Assembly (NCBI GenBank): GCA_950022655.1
Contig: OX465590.1
Location: 40,319,218 to 40,383,217, forward strand
DNA from: Alentia gelatinosa
Taxonomy: Eukaryota; Annelida; Polychaeta; Phyllodocida; Polynoidae
Length of the DNA stretch: 64,000 nt
Reading direction: 5' to 3'
The notes beneath the pieces are model-generated. The model searched no databases, had not been told where the DNA came from, and saw only the letters and a list, made by a program, of their open reading frames with translations. The position numbers were made by a program, and so were the translations under genes. Of the stretch, positions 20,001-31,317 are shown in pieces. The number at the start of each line of letters is the position of its first letter. The first letter of the stretch is position 1.

Positions 20001-20844
20001 CTTCCTCCCAGCTTGAGTTTGGGTGTGACTCAGTACACACACAATAAGGACGTATATCCCTGTTAACTGTACCAATTAATGGACACTGGTGATCAAGAGG
20101 GCCTTAAATTAATGAATCTTCTGAAACCAGATTGCAGAAGGGTTCAGAAAATCCCCGTAAAACTTGTAAACTGTTATTTGCTATAAGGAGGTACATCGAA
20201 CAGCCACCAAATAGACATCTGAGGCATGTAGAGAGTCAACTGAGGCGGCGAGGCAATAGTCAAGCCAATCTGACGTCTCCCGATGCATGAATTGTACATT
20301 TATTCAGTATCCATCGCGCTAGAGATTTGTGAATTTGAACGGGACAAAGGCACCCAAACTCACTTGCATTAGTAAGAAACAGAATTGAGAAGGCATTCAA
20401 CCTTTCGAGCTCACAGACGTTGTGATCTGTCACCTCAAGCAACAAGTTAAAGCATTCTAACCACCTATACTTTGAGTACTTGACTCAGACATACCGACCT
20501 ATGTCCACCTGACGTGGTACAAAACAGAAATTATAATTCATCAGGAATTGGAAGCAGGGCAAGGATATCGACAGAATGGCAGGAGAATAGTCAGGAAAGA
20601 GTGATTGTTTTATTCAGATACCTGATTTGCTCAATATCTTATACGACCCACAACTCATGATAAACTGTTTACATATTGCTTTAAGTCTGAACGCAATACA
20701 AATCACAATGGGTTCAGCTACGCAGATCATACAGACCAAATGCATAGCATCAGGTTTGACGACAGGACAGGCTAAAACACGTAGGGTCAAGGGCTGTGCA
20801 TGGTAATGACCAAGTCATTCCCAGTAGCTTGTAGCCCATTATCT
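20001..20844. other. No gene recognised
   Basis: Mixed-composition DNA with no match to the window's repeats and no credible coding frame. The frame at 20260-20445 (minus) shows no domain. Confidence 0.35.
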
Positions 20845-21085
20845 CACCCGGTATTTTTTGCTTATGCTTTTTTTTAAAGTTTTCATTTTATCTGAAGTTG
20901 TCTACTAACAAATCCTATTTTCAGTAGGCTCCAGGGCCAAAGTGAAATAGATACATTGGTGTTAATACATTTTTGTTTTACAGCAGTAGCTTAGCGTTAG
21001 AAACTCATACTCCACGGCCTTTAAGGTATTGGGTGATGTATTAGATTAATTAATGATGTTATATGGGGTGAGAAACCCCGATAGT
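20845..21085 (+). mobile_element. TATCTCACCC-family MITE interrupted by a T-rich insertion
   Basis: The family left end TTATCTCACCCGGTATTTTTTGC stops at about 20870. The family sequence TTAGCGTTAGAAACTCATAC resumes at about 20992 and ends ATGGGGTGAGAAA. The roughly 125 bases between begin with T8 and could be a minus-strand retroposed insert. I could not define a target duplication. Confidence 0.5.
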
Positions 21086-21177
21086 GAAAATAAGTCCGAA
21101 CACCACTGAGTTTGACAAAGTGAGTGATTACATAGTAGTTAAACTAGCTTTATTTTCATCTCATGAGTTTCCTTGTA

Positions 21178-21475
21178 TTATCTCACCCCAGATATTTTTT
21201 CTCCATAGACTTAACATTGGAAACTCGTATATATCACCCATTAGATATTTAGGAAATATATCCAATGGGGGATAATGTCACAAATGTTAGCCCATTAGTC
21301 AATACTAAGGGTGAGATAAATTCAGAAACCCATTCATGTTTAGGGTCAGAGCTCGATCCCATCTCATTTGAATCACATAGCAATTCACGCGGCTTCGCCT
21401 TGTCAATTACTACGTGATTCAAACTCGATGGGATACGAGCTCAGACCCTAAATTTTCATGGGTTTCCTCTATAAT
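21178..21475 (+). mobile_element. 298-bp double-foldback MITE, copy 4
   Basis: TTATCTCACCCCAGATATTT to GGTTTCCTCTATAAT, closely matching copy 2, including CACGCGGCTTCGCCTTGT. Confidence 0.85.
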
Positions 21476-22182
21476 AACGTAATTCACAGTGCAGCCTAGT
21501 AGACATTGTATTGCGGTCTCATTTGCGAAATTTTCGTTGTCGTATAAGCTTAGAGCAAGTTCGGTATCGATTATCTGGTTACAGAAATATTAATGATTTC
21601 TTTGATAATCTGAAATAAAAAATAGTCTCTAACGTATCTTTTAGGTGGGGGTCATAGTGGAGTTTCTAATAAGTCAGGGTCATGTGGTTATAACAAATAC
21701 CGTTCAGAAAATATATCCGGACCGGACGATACAAGTTTTATTCACTTGGTTTAACACACAGGGAGCTCTACGTTAAGAAAGTCAGAGTACTCTTAGTTTA
21801 GTGAACGGTGTGACCGTCTGATAAAAATGACATAAGTACCCACAGAAGAGCTGTACTTTTTTGTCAAAGCATTCATTCCACTACTTACGATATTCTTACA
21901 TATAGCCCGACTTCACAAAAGATGCGTCAGCTTGAATTTCTTGAGGTATTTTATGAAATGAACCCATACCTCGTTGTCTTCTATACTACGAGGAGAGGAT
22001 GTGCAAGAATGGGTAACGGAGACAATACAAGTATTCAACCACTGGGAAAAAGGGGAAATCGGTGAAATGCTCAAAGATTCTATATAATCAGGGGCCTAGG
22101 AGGTATGATTACAGTCCGTCTGCATCGTTTTCTACATGACGGTGATGTTAACTTGTTAAACACTGTGACCGGATCATGCTGA
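21476..22182. other. No gene recognised
   Basis: No repeats shared with the rest of the window and no credible frame. 21715-21730 reads TATCCGGACCGGA, a minor palindrome. Confidence 0.35.
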
Positions 22183-22215
22183 AGCCCCGTTCACACTGTG
22201 CGACTGGGAGGCTTA

Positions 22216-22471
22216 GGCCTGGCGTCCACCTACTACGATATGGCACCGATATGGTCTACGATGCACCTTCCGATGCAAAATCAAAATCGCGTCGGAAGGA
22301 CACCTAATATCGGGGCAGTTGACCACGTTTCTGCGATTAGACACCGATAAAAACCCCATACAATGCATGGTGAATTGGCATGTCTAGACATATGTCTACG
22401 ATTTTGCACATTTTGTATCGGTGCCATATCGGGAGGTCTACGATTCTATCATAGTAGGTGGACGCCGGGCC
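22216..22471. mobile_element. Foldback element, GCGTCCACCTACTACGATA family, copy 3 (nested)
   Basis: Arms GGCCTGGCGTCCACCTACT and AGTAGGTGGACGCCGGGCC. The flanks are CTTA and TAAA. Somewhat shorter inside than copies 1 and 2. Confidence 0.85.
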
Positions 22472-22473
22472 TA

Positions 22474-22669
22474 AAGCGCCAGATCCACTAAGGCGATTTT
22501 CCATGCGAATTTGGGTTCGCAGACGTTCGCAGACGTTCGCAGACGTTTGCATTGACATGCAAATGCCTTGCGACAATATCTAATATATTGAATATTATCG
22601 CATGGGATTCGCACAGTCGCATGGATCGCAGACGCATTCGCTTGGTCGCCTTAGTGGATGTGGCGCTTA
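22474..22669. mobile_element. Foldback element, ATCCACTAAGGCGA family, copy 1 (nested)
   Basis: AGCGCCAGATCCACTAAGGC pairs with GCCTTAGTGGATGTGGCGCT. The interior repeats TTCGCAGACG and TCGCA words. A central palindrome reads AATATATTGAATATT. Confidence 0.8.
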
Positions 22670-22847
22670 CGAGCGGGTACTTCTAGTCGCCGACTCGAGG
22701 TACCGTGCTTGAAACTGGAGGTACACCCAATACCAAACATGGTTAAAATGCTTGCAACTGGTGGTACCTGGTACGCCCAGTCGCAGACTAGCGTGCAGTT
22801 CACACAGTGCATTTTGCGGCCCTAGGCGCTCAAAGGTACCTCCAGTC

Positions 22848-23028
22848 TAAAGTGCCAGAACCAATAAGGCGATTTTCCATGCAAATTTGGGTTCGCAGAC
22901 GTTTGCATGGACATGCGAATGCCTTGCGACAATATCTAATATATTGAATATTATCGCATTGGTTTGCACAGTCGCACGGATCGCAGACGCTTTCGCTCAG
23001 TCGCCTTAGTGGATTTGGTGCTTGAGAC
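22848..23028. mobile_element. Foldback element, ATCCACTAAGGCGA family, copy 2 (nested)
   Basis: AAGTGCCAGAACCAATAAGG pairs with CCTTAGTGGATTTGGTGCTT. It shares GCGATTTTCCATGC, TTGCGACAATATC and AATATATTGAATATTATCG with copy 1. Confidence 0.8.
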
Positions 23029-23252
23029 GGGTGTAGCTTGGTACCTCCAGTCGCACGGTGGGAACTGGGCATAAAGCTGTACTGGACAGAGGACCCTGGT
23101 AACACAACACTCTAGATGCACCACTCTGCCACACACCACATAGCTACACGTAAAGCTCTACTTTGTAATAACCATACACCTTCACTCCCACCTTCAGCAT
23201 GCTGCCGCTGCAAAGTTTAAGGCTATTTACACTTTCAATAAGGACTTCTCAG

Positions 23253-23565
23253 AGGTCATACAGGAGATAGCCAGGATAGAAGGTGTATGCACTTGGCTGC
23301 TAACCTCAATCAAGGTCATCACACACAAATACAATGGCTCAAGGTCACAGAGCGTCATAGGGAATAAGAACTCTACCTTGATATCAAGTTCAGACATTCA
23401 GAGTAATTGAGGCATAACGAACTATCGTATGGACCAATCAGATTAGAGGTATCAGAGTCGGCAGGAGTTCCTATATGCAAATTAGCCATAGGTCATTTGA
23501 GGTCATATGCAACGTCGGTGATGGCGTTACAGCAATGTATAACAGTGTATAAAATGGTGAGGTCA
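23253..23565 (+). promoter_or_regulatory. Cluster of six AGGTCA half-sites (candidate nuclear-receptor element)
   Basis: AGGTCA at 23253, 23313, 23342, 23490, 23500 and 23560, all on the plus strand. Two are in the extended form TCAAGGTCA (23310-23318, 23339-23347), typical of ERR/NR5A-class monomers. 23490-23505 is a perfect direct repeat with 4-base spacing (DR4). An octamer-like ATGCAAAT is at about 23474 and CCAAT at about 23437. It lies about 1.6-1.9 kb beyond the end of the zinc-finger coding sequence. Functional status is inference. Confidence 0.4.
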
Positions 23566-23659
23566 TTTAGCGATAACATATGGTTTTTTTTCTCTAGAAA
23601 ACAAGTCAACAATATTCCAACAGTAGTGTGGATACAAAGTGACGAAAATCAATTCTAGA

Positions 23660-24552
23660 TATTATTCCTCTTTAAACATTCTAATCCGTAGGAAAGATAG
23701 TTAGTCGCAAATGTTTATACATACTCCAAAGTATCTGAATAAACAGTGGATCTCTAGTGAAACGGGGACATTCTATATATTTCTACGTTACACTGTGCGA
23801 CACTACTGGCTAGTTGAATGCTCTGCTAAGTGCTGTATAAAATTTCCAGAAATCCTTCAACATATCTAGCAGTAAAAAAAGTGCAATGTCTGGTAATGCA
23901 TCAACATAGGGCCGCCAGGCACCAAGGACTGGCACGTAAGTGCTTTGTTTCAGTATAATTACCTACTGCCTTTCTTTTCTTTTCGTAAATTGCTATAAAA
24001 AGATTTAATATATAGTCCGGGCATTGCCATCGCTAATGAGGTATAGAAGACAACATTTTTGCTCATCATCTGTAAGGATTTGCAGGAAAATTAATCATTT
24101 CTTTCTTAATTTGACTTGGACAACAAACAGTGTTGGAGACATTTCAGTTCAGTCGTTACATAGGCTAAACTTAGCAACAAGAGAGAAGCCAATGGACTCC
24201 AAGTTAGTAAGTAATATCACTAATGACCACAATGAAGTACAATAGAACAACTCTTCTACAGTGTCATGGAAGAAATACAATAGGCTCTCTCTTATATGTG
24301 GAATACACATCTTTCTCTATCGCATGAGAAAATAGCCCAAGGAAAGCTCAACAAGCGTTTAAACACATTTGTCTCATCAAGTGTGATTAAAAAATATTGT
24401 TCCCCGCTTTAAATAAACACTTCTCCTTGCAGAATGTTTCAGATGGTGTTCATTTTACTAAGAGCCATTCACCGAGTGAATAATAGGTTTTTCACCTAAA
24501 GTACAAAATGATTACTTCTTTAAAACAGAATTCATGCTGCTGGCATTGCTCG
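23660..24552. other. No gene recognised (3' side of the zinc-finger gene)
   Basis: AT-rich with no repeat match. It may include distal 3' UTR of the minus-strand zinc-finger gene, but no strong AATAAA was seen on that strand. Confidence 0.35.
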
Positions 24553-24856
24553 TAATAATATATGGAAACGTCCTTACTGTGGACGAAACGTTTCCTGTTT
24601 GAGGGCAGCCGTCCATTTCATAGTGCCTGACGCCATAGGCTGAAGGCGGTATGAAATCGACGACTGACCGAGAACGGGAAGAGTTTCGTCCACAGTGAGG
24701 ACGTTTGCTTATTATCATATACCTCAAATCGATGAAAAAAACGCCATTTTAACGACTTATCAAGTCACACTCACTGCGAGCAAGAACATTATTATTACTT
24801 CACCCCTAGCAGCGGGCAGTATTTCATAGACATTCGCATACAGGTATATAATGATA
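24553..24856 (+). mobile_element. About 300-bp two-hairpin MITE (GGACGAAACG family), copy 1
   Basis: Hairpin 1 pairs AACGTCCTTACTGTGGACG with CGTCCACAGTGAGGACGTTT. Hairpin 2 runs from TTATCATATACCTCAAATC to CAGGTATATAATGATACC. Full copies are at 45141-45441 and, reversed, 56261-56560; a half copy is at 56785-56936. Confidence 0.8.
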
Positions 24857-25162
24857 CCAGAAACATACACACAAACACACATTCTCAGGCATATGAGAGC
24901 TTCAAGGAAAGACAACAGCCAGTGAGGTATTCTATCCTTTCTAACAACAATTCAAAAAGATCTCGCCATGTTTCATCAGTAAAGGCGGCAACATTAGCTT
25001 AGGTTTTTTTTATCATCATGGTATAGTGTATATCAAAAAGAATTGGTTCCAAATTTCTCCTTGTCCCCAGATGGGTAACCTTGTATACAATCTTGCCAAT
25101 GTCTGATTATATGTACATTATATACAGATATATTAAATAGTTCAACATCTGTTACTAGAGAA
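24857..25162 (-). other. Probable 3' UTR of the zinc-finger gene
   Basis: The 306 bases immediately beyond the stop codon have no repeat family and no open frame. I infer 3' UTR from position only; the poly(A) site was not found. Confidence 0.4.
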
Positions 25163-28100
25163 TTAGTTTTGCTGGATGGTATTCTGACATAAAATAGGGG
25201 TTTCGGGTTTATCGGTACTCTCCTCAGCTTTGTTCTGCTGCTCTTCGGGGGAATGTTTCTTTCGTGGGTTCGAATAGTCCACAGGCATGTCGCAACTATC
25301 CGAAGGTGGATCATCTTGTTTCGGGCTCATGTGATTGTTCTTCGCCACATTCTCAATATGTTCATCCTCAGGTTCCACAATTGAATCTTCAGGGAGTTCA
25401 AGTTTATTATTATTGTTCAACTGGTCACTGTTCTGGTCTGAATGCATCTGCTGGATATGCTTACTGAACGCGATCTTGTAGCGGAACATCTTGTTGCATA
25501 TCTCGCATTTGATCATGCTGAGAGTGCTACCTGGATGCTGCACCCTGGCTGGTTCAACTCTTGGCTCGTTCTGATCCCCTGTACTGATAAGATCTGGACT
25601 TCTCACATCCGCATTCTGTTCTTCCTCACTCTCCTTCCTGGTGATTCTGAAATGGGACTCTCCAACGTCATCATCATCCTCGGGGGGGAGAATAGAGCTC
25701 AGGTCTTTGAGCACGGAATGCGGGTCTAGATACACCCTCTGTGGTAGGTCTTCGGTTTCTGACCCACTCTCGTTCTCAGCTATAGGCATCTCCATGGAGT
25801 TCTCCTGGGACGAACCCGCATCATGTTTCATGACCGGGCTGTAGTCATTGTTCGTGAACTGACAACCAATCTGGGTCTGGTGTTTATTGATAACATGCTT
25901 GACAAGAGACTGCATTGTGGCGAAGGTGCGGAAACAGATCTCGCATTGGTGGACGTTCCGGTAGTCCTGCCTGTACTGAAGCTGCTGGGTTGTACTCTTC
26001 AGCGGTGTTCCAATGTTGTGGACATTTCGCATATGCTTCTCATACGGCAGCTGATACGCGAACACCTTCCCACATATCTCGCAATACAAAGACTCCTGAG
26101 TGACTTCCTTCTCCAGCACGACTAGGTTGATTCCATGACTCCTCATGTGCTTCTCATAGGGCCCTTTGTAAGAGAATCGTCTCTGGCAAAGATGACAGTT
26201 AAAAACCTTCCCAGTTTTTGTCCCAACAGCCTTGAAAGGACTATTCTCTTCCTTAGGCTGAATCCCGTGTTCATTCTGCATGTGCACCAGATACAGGCGT
26301 TTATCAGAGAACTGCTCAGAGCAAACGAAACACTGCAGTTTATCTCCGAACATGATATGGTTGCCGCTGCTGTCAATGAGAATATAGTCATTGTCCTTTG
26401 AGGGGATCTTCACCGAGCTTTCAACCAGAGACGAAGGCCCGTTGGACTGAGAGCACATGCTTGGCACCACAGATGGCATACTGGATGCCATCGTGAGAGC
26501 CACTGTGGCTGAGGGTGGAGAAACCAAGCCACCCTTTGCCACAAGACTATGACATTTCGCAGCCATCGACATTTTCTGCAGTGGTGAACTTGAGGTGGAG
26601 TCATTCAGCATCATTTTAGTGTCTACGTTCAGTGGTGTGTTGGCTACTGATTTGTCCTTGTCTTGATCAGAGGTGTCTTGTGTCATTGGCATCATCATGT
26701 GTAGCTCCCGGTGCATGTCCCGCTGATCGCGAATATCGATCATTTTCGCTGACACCGAATCCATGCTGGTGCCATGGATTAACTTCATGTGTTTCTCAAA
26801 GGGAAGCTGATACAAGAACGACTGACTGCACAACTTGCATGTAAAGATCTTCCCGGTTTTATTACTGGCACGATTCTCATCGAAGATGACACGAATCTCA
26901 TGCGCACCTCGCATGTGGCGAATAAAGGGTGGACGATAGTGAAACGGTCTGCCACAGATCCAGCAATCATACCCTGCTCCGTCTTTCTTCTCCATGTGGA
27001 CTTCAGCCAGAGAATCATCAGCATACAGACCTGAATCGTCCACCATATCCTCGCATGTCTCCCCACTATGCATGTAGCCCCCACCGTTTTCATTCTTCTT
27101 CATATCAACTGAGGTATTTGAGGCATTCGGAGGCACCTGGGTTGGCGATTTTGCTGCTGCTACTACTGCTGCATGGAGTGTACCAATGTTGGTAGCTTGT
27201 TGAGGTATACTTGCTAATTTAGATTGGGAAGACATATCGAGAGGCAGTGTAGGTCGGTTATGCTGAGCCAGAATATTGACCATGGAGGTCCTGGAGATGC
27301 CCTGATGCAGGGAGGTGGGGTTCAACATTGGTGGCATTTCTGGTGTTGGGCTTGTCTTGCTGTAGCGGTTGTGTTTCCACATATGTTTACTGAACACTCC
27401 AGCATAGACGAACTCTGCACCGCAGATGTCACACTTGTACTGGCGAGGGCCGCGCTTCTTCTTGTTCGGCGGAGTGAAACCATTGGTGGAGTTCTCCCTG
27501 TCAGCCATCTTCTTCCCTTCACCATTCTCCTCCTGCTGAAGACTATGCATCATGTCTCCATTCAGCAGACCAGGGAAGGGTGATCTCTCTGTTGGGTAGC
27601 TCCTTTTCAGTGGACTCAGTGAAGGAGGAGGGGCACCACTTGATGTTACTGGTGCTGTTGTGATGGGCAGACTCTGGGAAGGAGGAGGAGGAGGAGGTGG
27701 TGGCCTCTGAGGAACTGGTGCAATATTGATGGGTTTGATGACAGATTGGGAGGTCAGTGTTGAGTTGGGGGTTGATAATGGATGAGAAACTGCACCTGGG
27801 AATAATGAGGATGGAGCTGTTGCAATAGTTGGAGCAGTGCATTGAGGTGCAGATCCTGTTGTTGTGGAAGAGTGTTCCACACTTGGGAATGCTACTGGAG
27901 TTGTCGTTGGGACAGTGGGAAGGGTTTGGATCGGTCCTGGTGTCTGTGCTTGGGTCTGGTGTGTAGACAGGGCTGGATCATTGGCTAGGGACTGGACAGG
28001 GGTGTGTGCTGTGTATGCTATAGCTGTAGTTGGTATATTCTCAGGTTTCATTTCACTTGCATGTGGTTCAGTTGCAGGACACTCAGGATCATTGGCTTGA

Positions 28101-28632
28101 TCAAATGTGGTTTTCGCTGGATCTGGGCTTCGCTGGGGATACACAGTGTTATCGAGCGCAGCAGTGCTCTCACCCTCAGCCATCACAGCAGTCTCCGGCT
28201 GCACTGCTCCGTTTTCCTTGAGTTTCTCACCCTCTTCAGATGACCTCTGAATCTCCTCCTTAACCTGCTCTCCCTGGGGGGTCGTTCCCAAGGCAACTCG
28301 AGGCTGACCAATGAGACTCCGGTTCGGATCATCATGTTTCGGCTGACTGGAATTGGGACTTTGTTGTCTCGGGATGACATCTTCTGTTGTTGGACTTGCC
28401 GGGCAGTCTTGTTCTTGTACGACTCGACTGCTCGTGTTACAGCTGGGTGGCAGTAGTGGTTTGCAGGCAAACTTCACAGGGACTGAGGAGGAATCTAACT
28501 TGGACAAGGAGACTTTGCGGATGTTGATGTCAGCAGCGTATGCATCTGCAACAGCAGCCAGACTCTTGTGGATAAAGCGAAGACTGATGTTGTTGCTGCC
28601 ATCCCTCTGTGCGTGAAGCGACATGTCCCCAT
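25163..28632 (-). CDS. C2H2 zinc-finger protein, large terminal coding exon (5' incomplete)
   Basis: Encodes about 1,156 residues up to TAA at 25163-25165. A typical 3' splice site (T/C-rich run then CAG, 28635-28633) opens the exon in the middle of a GAT codon, so upstream coding exons are expected; the first ATG in this exon is at 28624-28622. Residues about 5-50 look folded and helical (ISLRFIHKSLAAVADAYAAD) but I do not recognise the domain. Residues 60-390 are Pro/Ser/Thr-rich and include a run of eight prolines; KKKRGPR (395-401) is a likely nuclear signal. Eight C2H2 fingers lie at about 403-425, 559-582, 601-624, 770-793, 815-837, 853-876, 899-922 and 1046-1068, with acidic spacers between. 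PLDMS (468) and PVDYS (1121) resemble the PxDLS CtBP-binding motif. Likely a nuclear DNA-binding regulator, possibly a repressor. Seven fingers have Phe or Tyr where Leu is usual. I cannot assign an orthologue. Confidence 0.9.
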
Positions 28633-28652
28633 CTGGAAAATACAAAAGAGAA
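28633..28652 (-). other. 3' splice site of the zinc-finger exon
   Basis: On the minus strand the sequence is TTCTCTTTTGTATTTTCCAG, a strong polypyrimidine tract plus AG. The reading frame stays open for only a few codons upstream before a TAA at 28678-28676, consistent with an intron. The intron phase is 1: the exon supplies the last two bases of the split codon. Confidence 0.85.
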
Positions 28653-28684
28653 AAACCTTTAGCACCACCGAATTTTTATTAAGG

Positions 28685-28905
28685 GAATATTGTGTGTACA
28701 ATCACCGAATTCGGCGATACAGCCGTTCTTCCACTCTGGCCTAGCCCCCTACTTCTCATTCTAATGGCGGGTGTTAAGCCGAACGAGCAGTGGGTACCAT
28801 TTCTGTGTAAGTCTTTGGTATGACCCGACCTGGGTTTGAATCCTAGACCTCCCATGCTTGAGGTGAACACCCCTACCACTTAGTCATCGAGCATAGTGAA
28901 CCATA
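28685..28905 (-). mobile_element. tRNA-headed SINE-like sequence
   Basis: On the minus strand the head reads GATGACTAAGTGGTAGGGGT, then TTCACCTCAAGC and GGATTCAAACCCAGG, matching a degenerate tRNA A box and B box (a Glu/Gly-like head). The tail of about 120 bases follows toward 28685. It lies in the intron or upstream region of the zinc-finger gene. Not a functional tRNA: the stems do not pair well. Confidence 0.5.
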
Positions 28906-29275
28906 GATATTTTTAATGAGACATGGAATTATGATCGGTATTGTGATCTGTCGCTCCTGGAAATGTTTGCTTGTATCTAGCTATAAAGTTTGACAACATT
29001 CTGTCCTGTAAGATTTGAGGGAAGTTCCCTCCACATTGTAAAGATATCTAGCCCAACCTCCCATGAGTTTGGTTTAGGTTCTGTATTATGAAAGGATTTT
29101 CTCTTTTTACCAATGTTAAAATTGTCTGGTATTCTATGTATGTCTTTTTCTTTTCCTCCAAAAAAGACAAGCAGCTATAAATTTTCTTATTATGTTGTAC
29201 ATGGATAATTTACTTTTGTATTGAATATTAATTCCATGTATATTTGGGAAGTGCCAATAAACTGCTTTTTAAAAA
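28906..29275 (+). mobile_element. Poly(A)-tailed retroposed sequence
   Basis: Ends GTGCCAATAAACTGCTTTTT followed by A8 (about 29268-29275), a poly(A) signal and tail in normal spacing. The body is AT-rich without an open frame. Probably the 3' UTR of a retroelement; the 5' boundary is uncertain. Confidence 0.4.
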
Positions 29276-29280
29276 AAAGA

Positions 29281-31317
29281 GAATAATTGTGAAATGGTAT
29301 ATTCTCACTACAGGGACATTAACATTACCACAATAAGTAATTACTATGAAACTTTAGACTAATTGCATATAAATACTTGATGATAGACAATAATGCCCAG
29401 TAATACTTCATTGGCCCCTTCATATTTAAAATTGCATGTGTTACCCAAAGGTACCACGTAATCCTTGTTACATATTGAAACAGCATCTCATATTAATGAA
29501 ATAGGGGGAAAAAAGTCACAAATGCCCGACCAAATTGAGATTCTAATAGAGTGAAGATGCTGTTTAGGTAATAAATCTGGCTTCCTTTCGTTATTGCATT
29601 CAAAGTTTCATGTCTGAGACAAGGCCATATCTTTGAAGGCTTTCTCCATCGCTAGGATTACCCTAATCTCATCAAGTGAGATGGTATTATTTTGGCATCA
29701 TATGTATTGATGATGAAGTGGGGATTTAGAGAAAGGGCGGATGTCATTACTCAATAAAGTGCTTGTTCCCGCTGCAATGGATCTAAATTGGAGACCTTAT
29801 CGATTTGGAATACATATTTAATTGAAATTGTTTATTCAGAAATAGATATAAATCCGCTATAATACTGGGGGACATCCATATGGGGTGCATCCCTATAGAA
29901 TTCTATCCATCTGGATACTGAAATGGGAACGAACTGAACAGAAATAACATTGTAAAAATGGAAAGGACCTGGCTTTTTTTCGTTTTTGTTTCTTCTTTTT
30001 AAACAAATCTCTCGGGGGAAAAACTGGGCCGACGCTCGGGTTTAGAGGGTCAGATTCTAATTAAAAAGAAATAAAAGATGGTTTCTTCTGATCGAGAAAA
30101 ACAGGGGAAAACAAAAGAAGAGCATAAAATAGGAGCATGTGAGAGTGGGGATGAGGATGTGTAGATTAGTGTCTACGGCTGATAGCTGAGTAGGCACGGC
30201 ACGTATTTCACTGGGGAAATGTCACACTTATTAGAGAAGTATTTCTCGTATTGATTAATTAGTGAAATATCATTCTCTTCAAAGAGCGAACGTTGGAGGA
30301 TTTCTCTCTAAACTACGCCGACTTTAACGACCGGCTTTAGTTCAGGACAACTAAAATCCTGCATTTCACTCGGTAACACCAACTTATAATTGACAGGAGC
30401 TGAATAAAACAATGTTCCTGGTCTGAAGCTTTTAAAATCAGTATTCAACGGATCCGAAGGGAGTCTATTTAAATGAAACAAAACAGCAGCGTCCTGTTTT
30501 AAGCAAGTGGAGTTGTCAAAAAGCATTTTAAGTTGTTTGGTTTGGGAGTATTTGCATTAGTAGGTTGTTTTTTTTAAAGTTTTTTTTACACAGCGCTTTG
30601 ATACACGAAACAAAAGTAGAATACGCCAACTTTATTATCCATGTTTGGCGGCCCCCAAGCCGACGCTGGTTTTGTGGTTCTCCTTGTAAATACTGACTTT
30701 ACTGTGAAAAAGCGAGGCGAACTTTTTGTTTGGAGCCAAGCCTTTTGGTTTGTGGCATTTGGCGAACCTTTCGAACGTCAGAAAAGAGCCTGTTGTGCTC
30801 TTTTAACCGTTGAAAGAGGCAAAAACGAGCCTAATGTAAGAACAAGAGCCATCAAATTTTACGGTTCCTCATGAAGATTACAACCTTTTTATTTGGTTAA
30901 AATTTACTCTCCGGATGCAAAATGCTCCCTGGACTTTCTTCACTGGCGAATTGAACCCACAGTCGGAAAAGACCGTCTTGCCTTAAAAAACCCCAACCAT
31001 TTCCAGTTGTCCTGTGATTTCCTCCTTCAGAACAATGTCTGTGACTATTGGTGATAATGATTTAACAAAATCTGTTTTGTATTTAAGAATAAAACGCTGT
31101 TCGTTTCAGCTTAAATTCACCAGCTCTGGAGTATTTATTCCAAATGTGTCAAATGTGAAAGTGTGAAAATATAATTGATATATTTTGTTTTACTTTGATA
31201 TCAAAGTATCTCCTATTTAGATTTTCACCTGTGAAAATGTACTTGACACAGAAATGTAGTTAGCTACAGGCGACGTGCCATTAATATATCGTTTTAGTTT
31301 AGAGATACTTTTTTTTG
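29281..31317. other. Upstream or intron of the zinc-finger gene, no exon recognised
   Basis: Largely free of the window's repeats. 29600-29850 and 30280-30900 have balanced composition, with words such as an octamer (ATTTGCAT, about 30550) and CTCAATAAAGTGC. That would suit conserved non-coding sequence or untranslated exons, but nothing in one sequence alone can show it. No open frame with domain support. Confidence 0.35.

Larger units (their letters stand above)
22183..23071. mobile_element. Foldback element, TTCACACTGTGCGACTGG family, copy 1, carrying three insertions
   Basis: Left end GCCCCGTTCACACTGTGCGA, right end CAGTCGCACGGTGGGAACTG. The interior has GGTACCTCCAGTC and GGTACGCCCAGTCG words. 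Three shorter foldbacks sit inside it (22216-22471, 22474-22669, 22848-23028). Uninterrupted relative: 34215-35143, which has its own single insertion. Confidence 0.7.

Noticed and set aside
26785..28470. Plus-strand and other-frame open frames overlapping the zinc-finger exon
   Set aside because: Shadows of the long minus-strand coding frame, which alone contains the ordered C2H2 motifs.
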